From the NCBI RefSeq assembly GCF_042662625.1, contig NZ_JBHSXH010000015.1, positions 1,550,001-1,614,000 of the forward strand: a stretch of 64,000 nt of DNA. Reading direction: 5' to 3'. The notes under the pieces were generated by a model. It searched no databases and had not been told where the DNA came from. It worked only from the letters and a program-made list of their open reading frames with translations. This stretch comes from Halopelagius fulvigenes (lineage in GTDB: Archaea > Halobacteriota > Halobacteria > Halobacteriales > Haloferacaceae). The position numbers were made by a program, and so were the translations under genes. Shown here piece after piece: positions 58,475 to 64,000 of the stretch (position 1 is the first letter of the stretch; the number at the start of each line of letters is the position of its first letter).

Positions 58475-60160
58475 ATGTCTCAGCGAATGCAGCAGGGACA
58501 GCCCATGATTATTCTGGGCGAAGACTCCCAGCGCACACAGGGGAAGGACGCGCAATCGATGAACATCACGGCCGGGAAGGCCGTGGCCGAGTCCGTCCGG
58601 ACCACGCTGGGTCCGAAGGGGATGGACAAGATGCTGGTCGACAACTCCGGCGAGGTCGTGGTCACGAACGACGGCGTGACCATCCTCAAGGAGATGGACA
58701 TCGACCACCCCGCGGCGAACATGATCGTCGAGGTCTCCGAGACGCAGGAGGACGAAGTCGGCGACGGGACGACGACGGCCGTCGTCATCGCGGGCGAACT
58801 CCTCGATCAGGCCGAGGAACTCATCGACCAGGACGTCCACGCGACGACCATCGCGCAGGGCTTCCGTCAGGCCGCCGAGAAGGCCAAGGAGATCCTCGAC
58901 GAGAACGCCATCGAAGTGTCCGAGGAGGACCACGAGACGCTGGTCAAGATCGCCGCCACGGCGATGACCGGTAAGGGCGCGGAGTCCGCGAAGGACCTGC
59001 TTGCCGAACTCGTCGTAGACGCCGTACTGGCCGTCGCCGACGAGGACGGCATCGACACCGAGAACGTCTCCGTCGAGAAGGTCGTCGGTGGTTCCATCGA
59101 CAACTCCGAACTCGTCGAGGGCGCCATCATCGACAAGACGCGCGTCGACGAGAACATGCCGTACGCGGTCGAGGACGCCAACGTCGCGCTGTTCGACGGC
59201 GCGCTCGAAGTCCGCGAGACCGAGATCGACGCCGAGGTCAACGTCACCGACCCCGACCAGCTCCAGCAGTTCCTCGACCAGGAGGAAAAGCAGCTGAAGG
59301 AGATGGTCGACAAGCTCGTCGACGTCGGCACCGACGTGGTCTTCGTCGGCGACGGCATCGACGACATGGCCCAGCACTACCTCGCGAAGGAGGGTATCCT
59401 CGCGGTCCGTCGCGCGAAGTCCTCCGACCTCAAGCGTCTCGCCCGCGCCACGGGCGCGAGCGTCGTCGGCTCCCTCGACGACATCGAGGAGTCCGACCTC
59501 GGCTTCGCCGGCTCCGTCGCCCAGAAGGACGTCGGCGGCGACGAGCGCATCTTCGTCGAGGACGTCGAAGACGCAAAGTCCGTCACGCTCATCCTCCGCG
59601 GCGGCACCGACCACGTCGTGGACGAAGTCGAACGCGCCATCGAGGACTCCCTCGGCGTCGTGCGCACGACGCTCGAAGACGGGAAGGTTCTCCCCGGCGG
59701 CGGCGCGCCCGAGACCGAACTGTCCCTGAAGCTCCGCGAGTTCGCCGACTCCGTCGGCGGCCGCGAGCAGCTCGCCGTCGAAGCGTTCGCTGAGGCGCTC
59801 GACGTCATCCCGCGCACGCTCGCCGAGAACGCCGGTCTCGACCCCATCGACTCGCTCGTCGACCTCCGCGCCCGCCACGACGGCGGCGAGTTCGCGGCCG
59901 GTCTCGACGCCTACACCGGCGAAGTCATCGACATGGAGGCCGAGGGCGTCGTCGAACCCCTCCGCGTGAAGACGCAGGCCATCGAGAGCGCGACGGAAGC
60001 GGCCGTCATGATCCTCCGCATCGACGACGTCATCGCCGCTGGCGACCTCTCCGGTGGCCAGACGGGCGACGACGACGGCGACGACATGCCCGGCGGCGGC
60101 GGCATGGGCGGCGGAATGGGCGGTATGGGCGGCATGGGCGGCATGGGCGGCGCTATGTGA
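58475..60160 (+). CDS. thsA: thermosome subunit (group II chaperonin)
   Basis: ATP-driven protein-folding chamber subunit. The 561-residue protein shows T-L-G-P-K-G-M-D-K-M near 45-54, T-N-D-G-V-T-I-L-K-E, the ATP motif G-D-G-T-T-T-A-V-V near 95-103, G-G-G-A-P-E near 409-414, and a Gly/Met-rich tail (G-G-M repeats), all typical. Haloarchaea encode two or three thermosome genes; this is one with a long G-G-M tail, and the paralog letter cannot be set from sequence alone. ATG at 58475. Confidence 0.97.
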   Translation: MSQRMQQGQPMIILGEDSQRTQGKDAQSMNITAGKAVAESVRTTLGPKGMDKMLVDNSGEVVVTNDGVTILKEMDIDHPAANMIVEVSETQEDEVGDGTTTAVVIAGELLDQAEELIDQDVHATTIAQGFRQAAEKAKEILDENAIEVSEEDHETLVKIAATAMTGKGAESAKDLLAELVVDAVLAVADEDGIDTENVSVEKVVGGSIDNSELVEGAIIDKTRVDENMPYAVEDANVALFDGALEVRETEIDAEVNVTDPDQLQQFLDQEEKQLKEMVDKLVDVGTDVVFVGDGIDDMAQHYLAKEGILAVRRAKSSDLKRLARATGASVVGSLDDIEESDLGFAGSVAQKDVGGDERIFVEDVEDAKSVTLILRGGTDHVVDEVERAIEDSLGVVRTTLEDGKVLPGGGAPETELSLKLREFADSVGGREQLAVEAFAEALDVIPRTLAENAGLDPIDSLVDLRARHDGGEFAAGLDAYTGEVIDMEAEGVVEPLRVKTQAIESATEAAVMILRIDDVIAAGDLSGGQTGDDDGDDMPGGGGMGGGMGGMGGMGGMGGAM

Positions 60161-60350
60161 GCGCCCCCGGATAGGCACACACCACCCCCACCCGACCCCT
60201 TCGCCCCGAATCGCCCCTCGAACGTCGGCCCGCACGCCGAATCCTACCTTCTTTCGACGCCATCCGCCCGGCAGCGACGGCTCCGTCCCGCCGAACCAAA
60301 CTGTGTAGCCCCGAGGGCCACGGAGCTCGGGAGCGTTTGTCAAGGACGTA

Positions 60351-60962
60351 ATGGACCGAAGTCGCCGAGCGTTTCTCGAACGAATGGGGGCGGTGGCAAT
60401 CGGCGTCGGCCTCGCCGGGTGTAGCGGACAGAGTAACGGAGAGGGAACGACCGGGACGGTTCCGGCGACAGAATCGCTACAGACGACGACGGCGGCGCAG
60501 ACGACCGAGGGAGCGGACGCCAGCCCGAACGGGACGGAGACGACCGGAACAGCGGAGTCCACCGGAACGTCCGCGTCGGTGCAGGGGACGGTGGTGACCG
60601 CGGAGTCCACGAACGGTCTGAACATCACGGAACACAACTTCTTCCGGTCGGGAGACGTCGCGGGCGTTGAGGGCGTCCTGAAGAACACCTCGAACAAGAC
60701 GTTCGAGTACGCCGAGGTGAAAGTCTCGCCCGTGAACGAGACGGGCGACAGAGCGGGGCAGTTCTACACGTCCACGCAGGCGCAGAACGTGAACACGCTC
60801 AAGCCGGGCGAGACGTGGAACTTCGTCGTCTCGTTCTCCTCGGAGTGGGTGCAGGACTTCAACAAGTACGAAATCTGGGCCACCGGGACGACCCAGATGC
60901 AGGGGACCGAGACGGGAGGAAACGGCACCGCGACCGGAACGCAGACGCAGACCCAAGGGTAG
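60351..60962 (+). CDS. Tat-exported lipoprotein with FxLYD-like domain
   Basis: A 203-residue surface lipoprotein. The signal is S-R-R-A-F-L-E at residues 4-10, a hydrophobic stretch, and the lipobox L-A-G-C with C24 as lipid anchor. Residues 25-85 are a Thr/Ser/Glu linker. From about 95 a beta-rich domain (E-G-V-L-K-N-T-S-N-K-T-F-E-Y-A-E-V, then L-K-P-G-E-T-W-N-F) matches FxLYD-like domains. Threonine-rich C-terminal tail. Function is unknown; such proteins sit on the outer face of the membrane. ATG at 60351. Confidence 0.9.
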   Translation: MDRSRRAFLERMGAVAIGVGLAGCSGQSNGEGTTGTVPATESLQTTTAAQTTEGADASPNGTETTGTAESTGTSASVQGTVVTAESTNGLNITEHNFFRSGDVAGVEGVLKNTSNKTFEYAEVKVSPVNETGDRAGQFYTSTQAQNVNTLKPGETWNFVVSFSSEWVQDFNKYEIWATGTTQMQGTETGGNGTATGTQTQTQG

Positions 60963-61062
60963 GCCGGCCGAGAGTCCGCCGTTCTCGGCGACGCGCTGAC
61001 CCGTCTCGTCGTCCGACGGAACGGACGCAACGTTCTTCCCGCGGAGCGCGGTAGACGTTGGC

Positions 61063-61170
61063 ATGGGAGACCCCGCGTGCTACCGAGAGGTGTGCCCCGA
61101 CTGCGACGCGCAGGTGACCATCGTAGAGGAGGAGTGCCCCGAGTGCGGGCGGTCGTTGGAGGTGAAGTGA
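61063..61170 (+). CDS. zinc microprotein with two CPxC knuckles, 35 aa
   Basis: A 35-residue protein: C6, then C-P-D-C at 11-14 and C-P-E-C-G at 25-29, in an otherwise acidic chain. Paired CPxC/CPxCG knuckles form a zinc ribbon. Similar two-knuckle microproteins are widespread in haloarchaea and some influence swarming and biofilm formation; this one is unassigned. ATG at 61063, own context between the lipoprotein gene and the assembly gap. Confidence 0.75.
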   Translation: MGDPACYREVCPDCDAQVTIVEEECPECGRSLEVK

Positions 61171-61265
61171 CCGGGGCGTCGTCCGTCGGAAGACGGAGGG
61201 GAGAGAGCGGCGAACTCGCCGCTACTGCTCACTTCGTTCGCCGAGAAGTAACGGGCACGATGGGA

Positions 61266-61423
61266 NNNNNNNNNNNNNNNNNNNNNNNNNNNNNNNNNNN
61301 NNNNNNNNNNNNNNNNNNNNNNNNNNNNNNNNNNNNNNNNNNNNNNNNNNNNNNNNNNNNNNNNNNNNNNNNNNNNNNNNNNNNNNNNNNNNNNNNNNNN
61401 NNNNNNNNNNNNNNNNNNNNNNN
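61266..61423. other. assembly gap (run of N)
   Basis: 158 undetermined bases. Any protein read through this run is an artefact. The true distance may differ from 158, and a small gene could be hidden. Confidence 0.99.
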
Positions 61424-61468
61424 CTCACACAAACCCCGACAGATGAAAAGCGATGTGGGTTTCGTCCG

Positions 61469-61630
61469 CTACCCGTCGAAGCGGTACAGCGAGGTGACCG
61501 CGGGCAAGCGGTTGAGCATTCACACCGCGACGGGGAGGCCGACGACGGTGCCGAAGTCACTTCGGCAGGCCACCAGACGTCGTCTGGTGACGGTGACGGC
61601 GAGGAACGACGCCGCGTTCGCCCAGACCAC
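61469..61630 (-). pseudogene. probable decayed small membrane protein interrupted by a 39-bp element
   Basis: Reading from a GTG at 61630: V-V-W-A-N-A-A-S-F-L-A-V-T-V, then 13 codons of the element (T-R-R-R-L-V-A-C-R-S-D-F-G), then T-V-V-G-L-P-V-A-V and a TGA at 61520-61522. The frame continues directly as M-L-N-R-L-P-A-V-T-S-L-Y-R-F-D-G to a TAG. Removing the element and one copy of its 6-bp repeat restores a smooth membrane segment (F-L-A-V-T-V-V-G-L-P-V-A-V), and a single change TGA to TGG would join both parts. Parent family is not recognised. Confidence 0.45.
61550..61588. repeat. 39-bp double-hairpin element with 6-bp direct repeats
   Basis: Plus strand: hairpin 2 GCCGAAGT-C-ACTTCGGC (61550-61566), spacer AGGCC (61567-61571), hairpin 1 ACCAGACG-T-CGTCTGGT (61572-61588). 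Identical flanks GACGGT lie at 61544-61549 and 61589-61594. Architecture 17-5-17 equals the copies at 44826 and 50095, though arm sequences differ, which shows that pairing is conserved rather than sequence. Confidence 0.8.
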
Positions 61631-61749
61631 CCGACGAGGACGAACCCGGGGCGCGGACGACGAGGGAGCGGTCGTTCACACGAGAAGACAGTCGCCCGAA
61701 GGAGAAATCGTCGCCGGATTGGAGTTCGGCAGTATAGCAGGTCGTACCG

Positions 61750-61823
61750 CGAGCGACCGGAGGGAGCGAGCGGCCTTTTTGGTCCAGATTTTTGCGCCGA
61801 GGGTGAGCGAAGCGAACCCGAGG
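61750..61823. repeat. GAGCGAAGCG-family repeat with two T5 runs
   Basis: GCGAGCGACCGGAGGGAGCG leads to T-runs at 61776-61780 and 61789-61793 separated by GGTCCAGA, then GGTGAGCGAAGCGAACCC. The GAGCGAAGCG core is shared with repeats at 8440, 28181 and 28287. The T-runs could terminate plus-strand transcription before the next promoter. From memory, similar strings recur in haloarchaeal genomes; this is unchecked. Confidence 0.5.
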
Positions 61824-61876
61824 CGGAAAAAGGTGGAACGGCAGCCCTAAGTCCGGCAGACGTGAAACTGGCGACG

Positions 61877-62455
61877 ATGAAGGTCATCGGAACCGTGGGC
61901 CTCCCGGGGAGCGGCAAGGGCGAAGCCGCCGCCGTCGCCCGCGAGGAGGGCATCCCCGTCGTGACGATGGGCGACGTCATCCGCGAGGAGTGTCGCGAAC
62001 GCGGACTCGACCCCGCGGAACACCACGGCGAGATTGCCACCGCGCTCCGCGAGGAGAACGGTCCGGCGGCCATCGCGGAGCGGTCGCTACCGCTCATCGA
62101 GGCGGAACTCGAAACCGCCGACGTCGTCCTCGTGGACGGCCTGCGCTCGGGCGTCGAACTCGACTGCTTCGAGATGGCGTTCGGCGACGAGTTCGTCCTC
62201 GCGAGCATCGAAGCCCCCTTCGAGGTGCGCGCCGAACGGTTGCTCGACCGGGCGCGCGACGACAGCGACTTGGACCGCGAGGCGTTGAGGGCCCGCGAGG
62301 AGCGAGAACTCGGCTTCGGCATGGGCGAGGCGATGGACCGCGCGGACGTGCGCATCGAGAACACCGACACGCTGGACCGGTTCCGCGAACGGGTGCTGAC
62401 GCTCCTGCGCGAGGGACCCGAGGCGCTCCGCGAGAGAAACGAGGTGACAGAATGA
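61877..62455 (+). CDS. UPF0200-type P-loop kinase (dephospho-CoA-kinase-like)
   Basis: A 192-residue P-loop protein: Walker A G-L-P-G-S-G-K-G at about 8-15, lid-like R-A-R-D-D-S-D near 130, V-D-G-L-R-S near 88. It belongs to the archaeal UPF0200 group related to CoaE and adenylate kinases; the substrate is unproven, though a CoA-pathway kinase has been proposed. ATG at 61877 is supported by a CCCTAAGTCC box about 27 bases upstream; a GTG at 61862 is in frame. It overlaps the next gene by ATGA. Confidence 0.88.
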   Translation: MKVIGTVGLPGSGKGEAAAVAREEGIPVVTMGDVIREECRERGLDPAEHHGEIATALREENGPAAIAERSLPLIEAELETADVVLVDGLRSGVELDCFEMAFGDEFVLASIEAPFEVRAERLLDRARDDSDLDREALRAREERELGFGMGEAMDRADVRIENTDTLDRFRERVLTLLREGPEALRERNEVTE

Positions 62456-62865
62456 TATACAGCATCGAGGCACGAATCGTCGCGCCGGTCAGGGAGACGG
62501 AAGTGACGGACCGGGTCGAAGACGCCGTGCGCAACCTCTTTCCTGGCGTCGAGTTCGAACACGAGGCCGGGCAGTTGGTCGGGGAGACCCACTCGTTAGA
62601 CCGGTTCTCCGAACGACTGCACGAACAGGAGATACTCGACACCGCCCGCCGGGAGTTCGAGAAACGCGCCGACGGGGACGGCTTCTCCTTCGCGTTGAAG
62701 AAGCAGGCGGCGTTCAAGGGCGTCGTCAACTTCGCCGTCGGCAACCCCGACGAACTCGGCGACATCGAAGTCCACGTCGACGTCCGCGAACCGTCCGTCG
62801 AGGAGTTCATCGACCACATCGCCCCGCCCACCGAGGACGGGAAACCGTTGGACTTCGACCGGTAG
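62452..62865 (+). CDS. UPF0201-family RNA-binding-like protein
   Basis: A 137-residue archaeal conserved protein (UPF0201). It starts I-Y-S-I-E-A-R-I-V-A-P-V, with V-R-N-L-F-P and later K-K-Q-A-A-F-K-G-V-V-N-F-A in the domain core, resembling ribosomal-protein L5-like folds; RNA binding is suggested for the family. It overlaps the UPF0200 gene by four bases; the pairing is common in archaea. Confidence 0.9.
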   Translation: MIYSIEARIVAPVRETEVTDRVEDAVRNLFPGVEFEHEAGQLVGETHSLDRFSERLHEQEILDTARREFEKRADGDGFSFALKKQAAFKGVVNFAVGNPDELGDIEVHVDVREPSVEEFIDHIAPPTEDGKPLDFDR

Positions 62866-62894
62866 GTCGGGCCGTCCCGCATACGCTCCTCGTC

Positions 62895-63416
62895 TCACTC
62901 TCCTTCGAACAGTTCCGCGTGCCGCGAGGCGAGGTCGGTGTACGCACCCGACTGGTACGCCTCGAACGTCTCCGTCGGGTTCACGTCCGTCTCCGAAAGG
63001 GGCGTGACGCGCGCCGGGACGCCGCGGACGAACGACGCCGGCGGAATCTCGTACTCCTCGGGGACGACGGTACCGGAGGCGACGATGCTGTCCGCGCCGA
63101 CGCTGACGCCGGTGTTCACCGTCGCGTTGAACCCGACCAACGCCCCGTCTTCGACGTGCGCCTCGTTCAACACCGCGCCGTGACCGATCATGACGCGTTC
63201 TCCGAGCGTGGCGGCGTGCAACACCGCGTTGTCGCCGACGTGGGACTCCGCCCCGACGCGGACGCCCGACACGTCGCCGCGGAGGACGACGCCCGGCCAG
63301 ACGCTGGCGTCCGCGCCGACTCGCACGTCCCCCACGAGCGTCGCCTCCCGACTCACGCGGGCGTCCTCGTGAATCTCCGGTCGTACCCCCTCGAACTCGT
63401 ACGTTCTGCTGTCCAT
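62895..63416 (-). CDS. gamma-class carbonic anhydrase-family protein
   Basis: A 173-residue left-handed beta-helix protein with hexapeptide repeats (V-G-D-V-R-V-G-A-D-A-S-V-W-P and following). Zinc ligand positions of the Cam family are seen as H in A-E-S-H-V-G-D-N, and H in V-M-I-G-H-G-A-V-L. The catalytic acidic loop of Cam is absent, as in the many CamH-like archaeal members, so activity is uncertain. ATG at 63416 gives M-D-S-R-T-Y-E-F; an in-frame codon at 63440 is less likely. Confidence 0.9.
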   Translation of the reverse strand: MDSRTYEFEGVRPEIHEDARVSREATLVGDVRVGADASVWPGVVLRGDVSGVRVGAESHVGDNAVLHAATLGERVMIGHGAVLNEAHVEDGALVGFNATVNTGVSVGADSIVASGTVVPEEYEIPPASFVRGVPARVTPLSETDVNPTETFEAYQSGAYTDLASRHAELFEGE

Positions 63417-63482
63417 ACGGGACGGTTGGTGCCGCAGCATCTTGTCATTTGGTAGCGCCCGACGATATCGGTCGGAGCGAGG

Positions 63483-64000
63483 TCAGACGGTCAGCAGGAA
63501 CACCAACGCGACGGCGATGAACACCACCTTCAGAGCGGTGTTGACGGCGACGACTTTCGACCCGAATCGGGGGCCCCAGATGCCGTACTGGAAGGGGATG
63601 GAGCGCTTGAACGTCGAGACGGCGAAGGAGACGATGCCGCCGAGGAGCATCGTCGCCACCGCCGTCCGCGGCGTGAACGTCTCGCCGACCATCGGGGCGA
63701 TGGTGGCCGCGCCCGCGGTGGTGTCGAACGCGAACACCGCGATGACGGGGATGGACGCGCCGGGGAGTCCGACGAACGTCGCGAGGGGGTCCGCCGCGGC
63801 GGTGAGTGCTTCGAGGTCCGTCGTCCGGACGACGGAGCGTCACGACGAGGTAGACGACGACCAGACGGGGGACGATGCGCTTCAGTTTCGGCCACGTCTT
63901 CCGCGCCGCCGCCGCGACGACTTCGTGGGGCGAATCCTCGCCGTCGGCGTCCGGGCCGCCGTCCGTCTGGGCCGCGGCGGTCCGATCGACGTTTCGCTCC
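63483..64000 (-). pseudogene. nucleoside-recognition (Gate-domain) membrane protein, frameshifted and cut by window edge
   Basis: The C-terminal part in one frame reads A-V-F-A-F-D-T-T-A-G-A-A-T-I-A-P, then F-K-R-S-I-P-F-Q-Y-G-I-W-G-P and a final hydrophobic helix, typical of Gate/nucleoside-recognition membrane proteins. The N-terminal visible part, K-R-I-V-P-R-L-V-V-V-Y-L-V-V-T-L, lies in another frame; the switch falls between about 63845 and 63825. A perfect 20-bp palindrome (63817-63836) sits at the switch. A real +1 frameshift or a sequencing/assembly error at the palindrome are both possible. The 5' end is outside the window. Confidence 0.75.
63817..63836. repeat. perfect 20-bp palindrome at the frameshift
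   Basis: TCCGTCGTCCGGACGACGGA is its own reverse complement. It lies where the nucleoside-recognition gene changes frame. Fold-back sequences of this kind provoke both polymerase slippage and base-calling errors. Confidence 0.75.

Larger units (their letters stand above)
61171..61876. other. gene-poor, repeat-rich stretch containing the assembly gap
   Basis: About 700 bases. From the left: hairpin TCCGTC-GGAA-GACGGA (61182-61197), perfect 8-bp hairpin AGCGGCGA-AC-TCGCCGCT (61206-61223), the N-run, a decayed small membrane-protein frame on the minus strand carrying a 39-bp element (61469-61630), and a GAGCGAAGCG/poly-T repeat (61750-61823). The density of inverted repeats may explain why assembly failed here. 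Confidence 0.65.

Noticed and set aside
56930..60697. 1,255-codon open frame on the minus strand
   Set aside because: Antisense to rio1, the KH gene and the thermosome. It arises from high GC and codon bias and has no recognisable domain.

Overview
The window is a piece of a haloarchaeal chromosome, most likely from the Haloferacaceae (Haloferax/Halogeometricum-like). The evidence is very high GC, strongly acidic proteins, TATA boxes 25-30 bases before start codons (leaderless transcripts), and an archaeal core set: PCNA, primase large subunit, an Orc1/Cdc6 protein, TBP, thermosome, Hjc, an RFC-like clamp-loader protein, eIF1A, RIO kinase and a KH protein. Haloarchaeal hallmarks are a fused tandem TatC, a Bat/HTH-10 sensor-regulator, a HalOD1 protein and archaetidylserine decarboxylase. 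No rRNA, tRNA, CRISPR array or intact insertion sequence was found. There is one assembly gap (61266-61423), and genes are cut at both window edges.

Layout. 0-9 kb: surE, a zinc microprotein, larB, a small histone-fold protein, rpiA, an SDR protein, orc1/cdc6, a MutS2-like ATPase, larE and an SRPBCC protein; larB and larE supply two steps of nickel-pincer cofactor synthesis. 9-15 kb: two divergent TatC genes, an RHH regulator overlapping a queuosine-precursor-type transporter, and rlmE. 15.0-22.1 kb: an accessory catabolic island (CoA transferase, TetR regulator, amidohydrolase, FAH-family enzyme, TatD-like hydrolase, Asp-box propeller, DoxX-like protein). It carries a shared palindromic operator at three promoters and is visibly richer in GATC than its surroundings. 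22-32 kb: pcn, an MFS pump, priL, a SWIM protein, hjc with a duplicated and decayed copy of its own promoter and start, an FNT channel, a HAD hydrolase and ahcY. 32-46 kb: a Tat-exported superoxide dismutase, MTA/SAH deaminase, hisG, a CPBP protease, tbp, trmG10, a berberine-type oxidase, GDPD, archaetidylserine decarboxylase, the RFC-like protein and RNase Z. 46-64 kb: a 1,096-residue receiver-PAS-GAF-HTH protein, PhzF, a DUF460 protein, tyrS, the eIF1A-RIO-KH ribosome-maturation set, the thermosome, a lipoprotein, the UPF0200/UPF0201 pair, gamma-carbonic anhydrase, and a frameshifted nucleoside-recognition membrane protein.

The most interesting structure is a 39-bp double-hairpin element (17-bp hairpin, 5-bp spacer GGCCY, 17-bp hairpin). 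Three clear copies and one degenerate copy are present. Two copies are flanked by perfect 6-bp direct repeats, like target-site duplications. All three clear copies lie in phase 0 inside reading frames, so each adds 13 codons without breaking the frame. This resembles an in-frame palindromic mobile element in a haloarchaeon.
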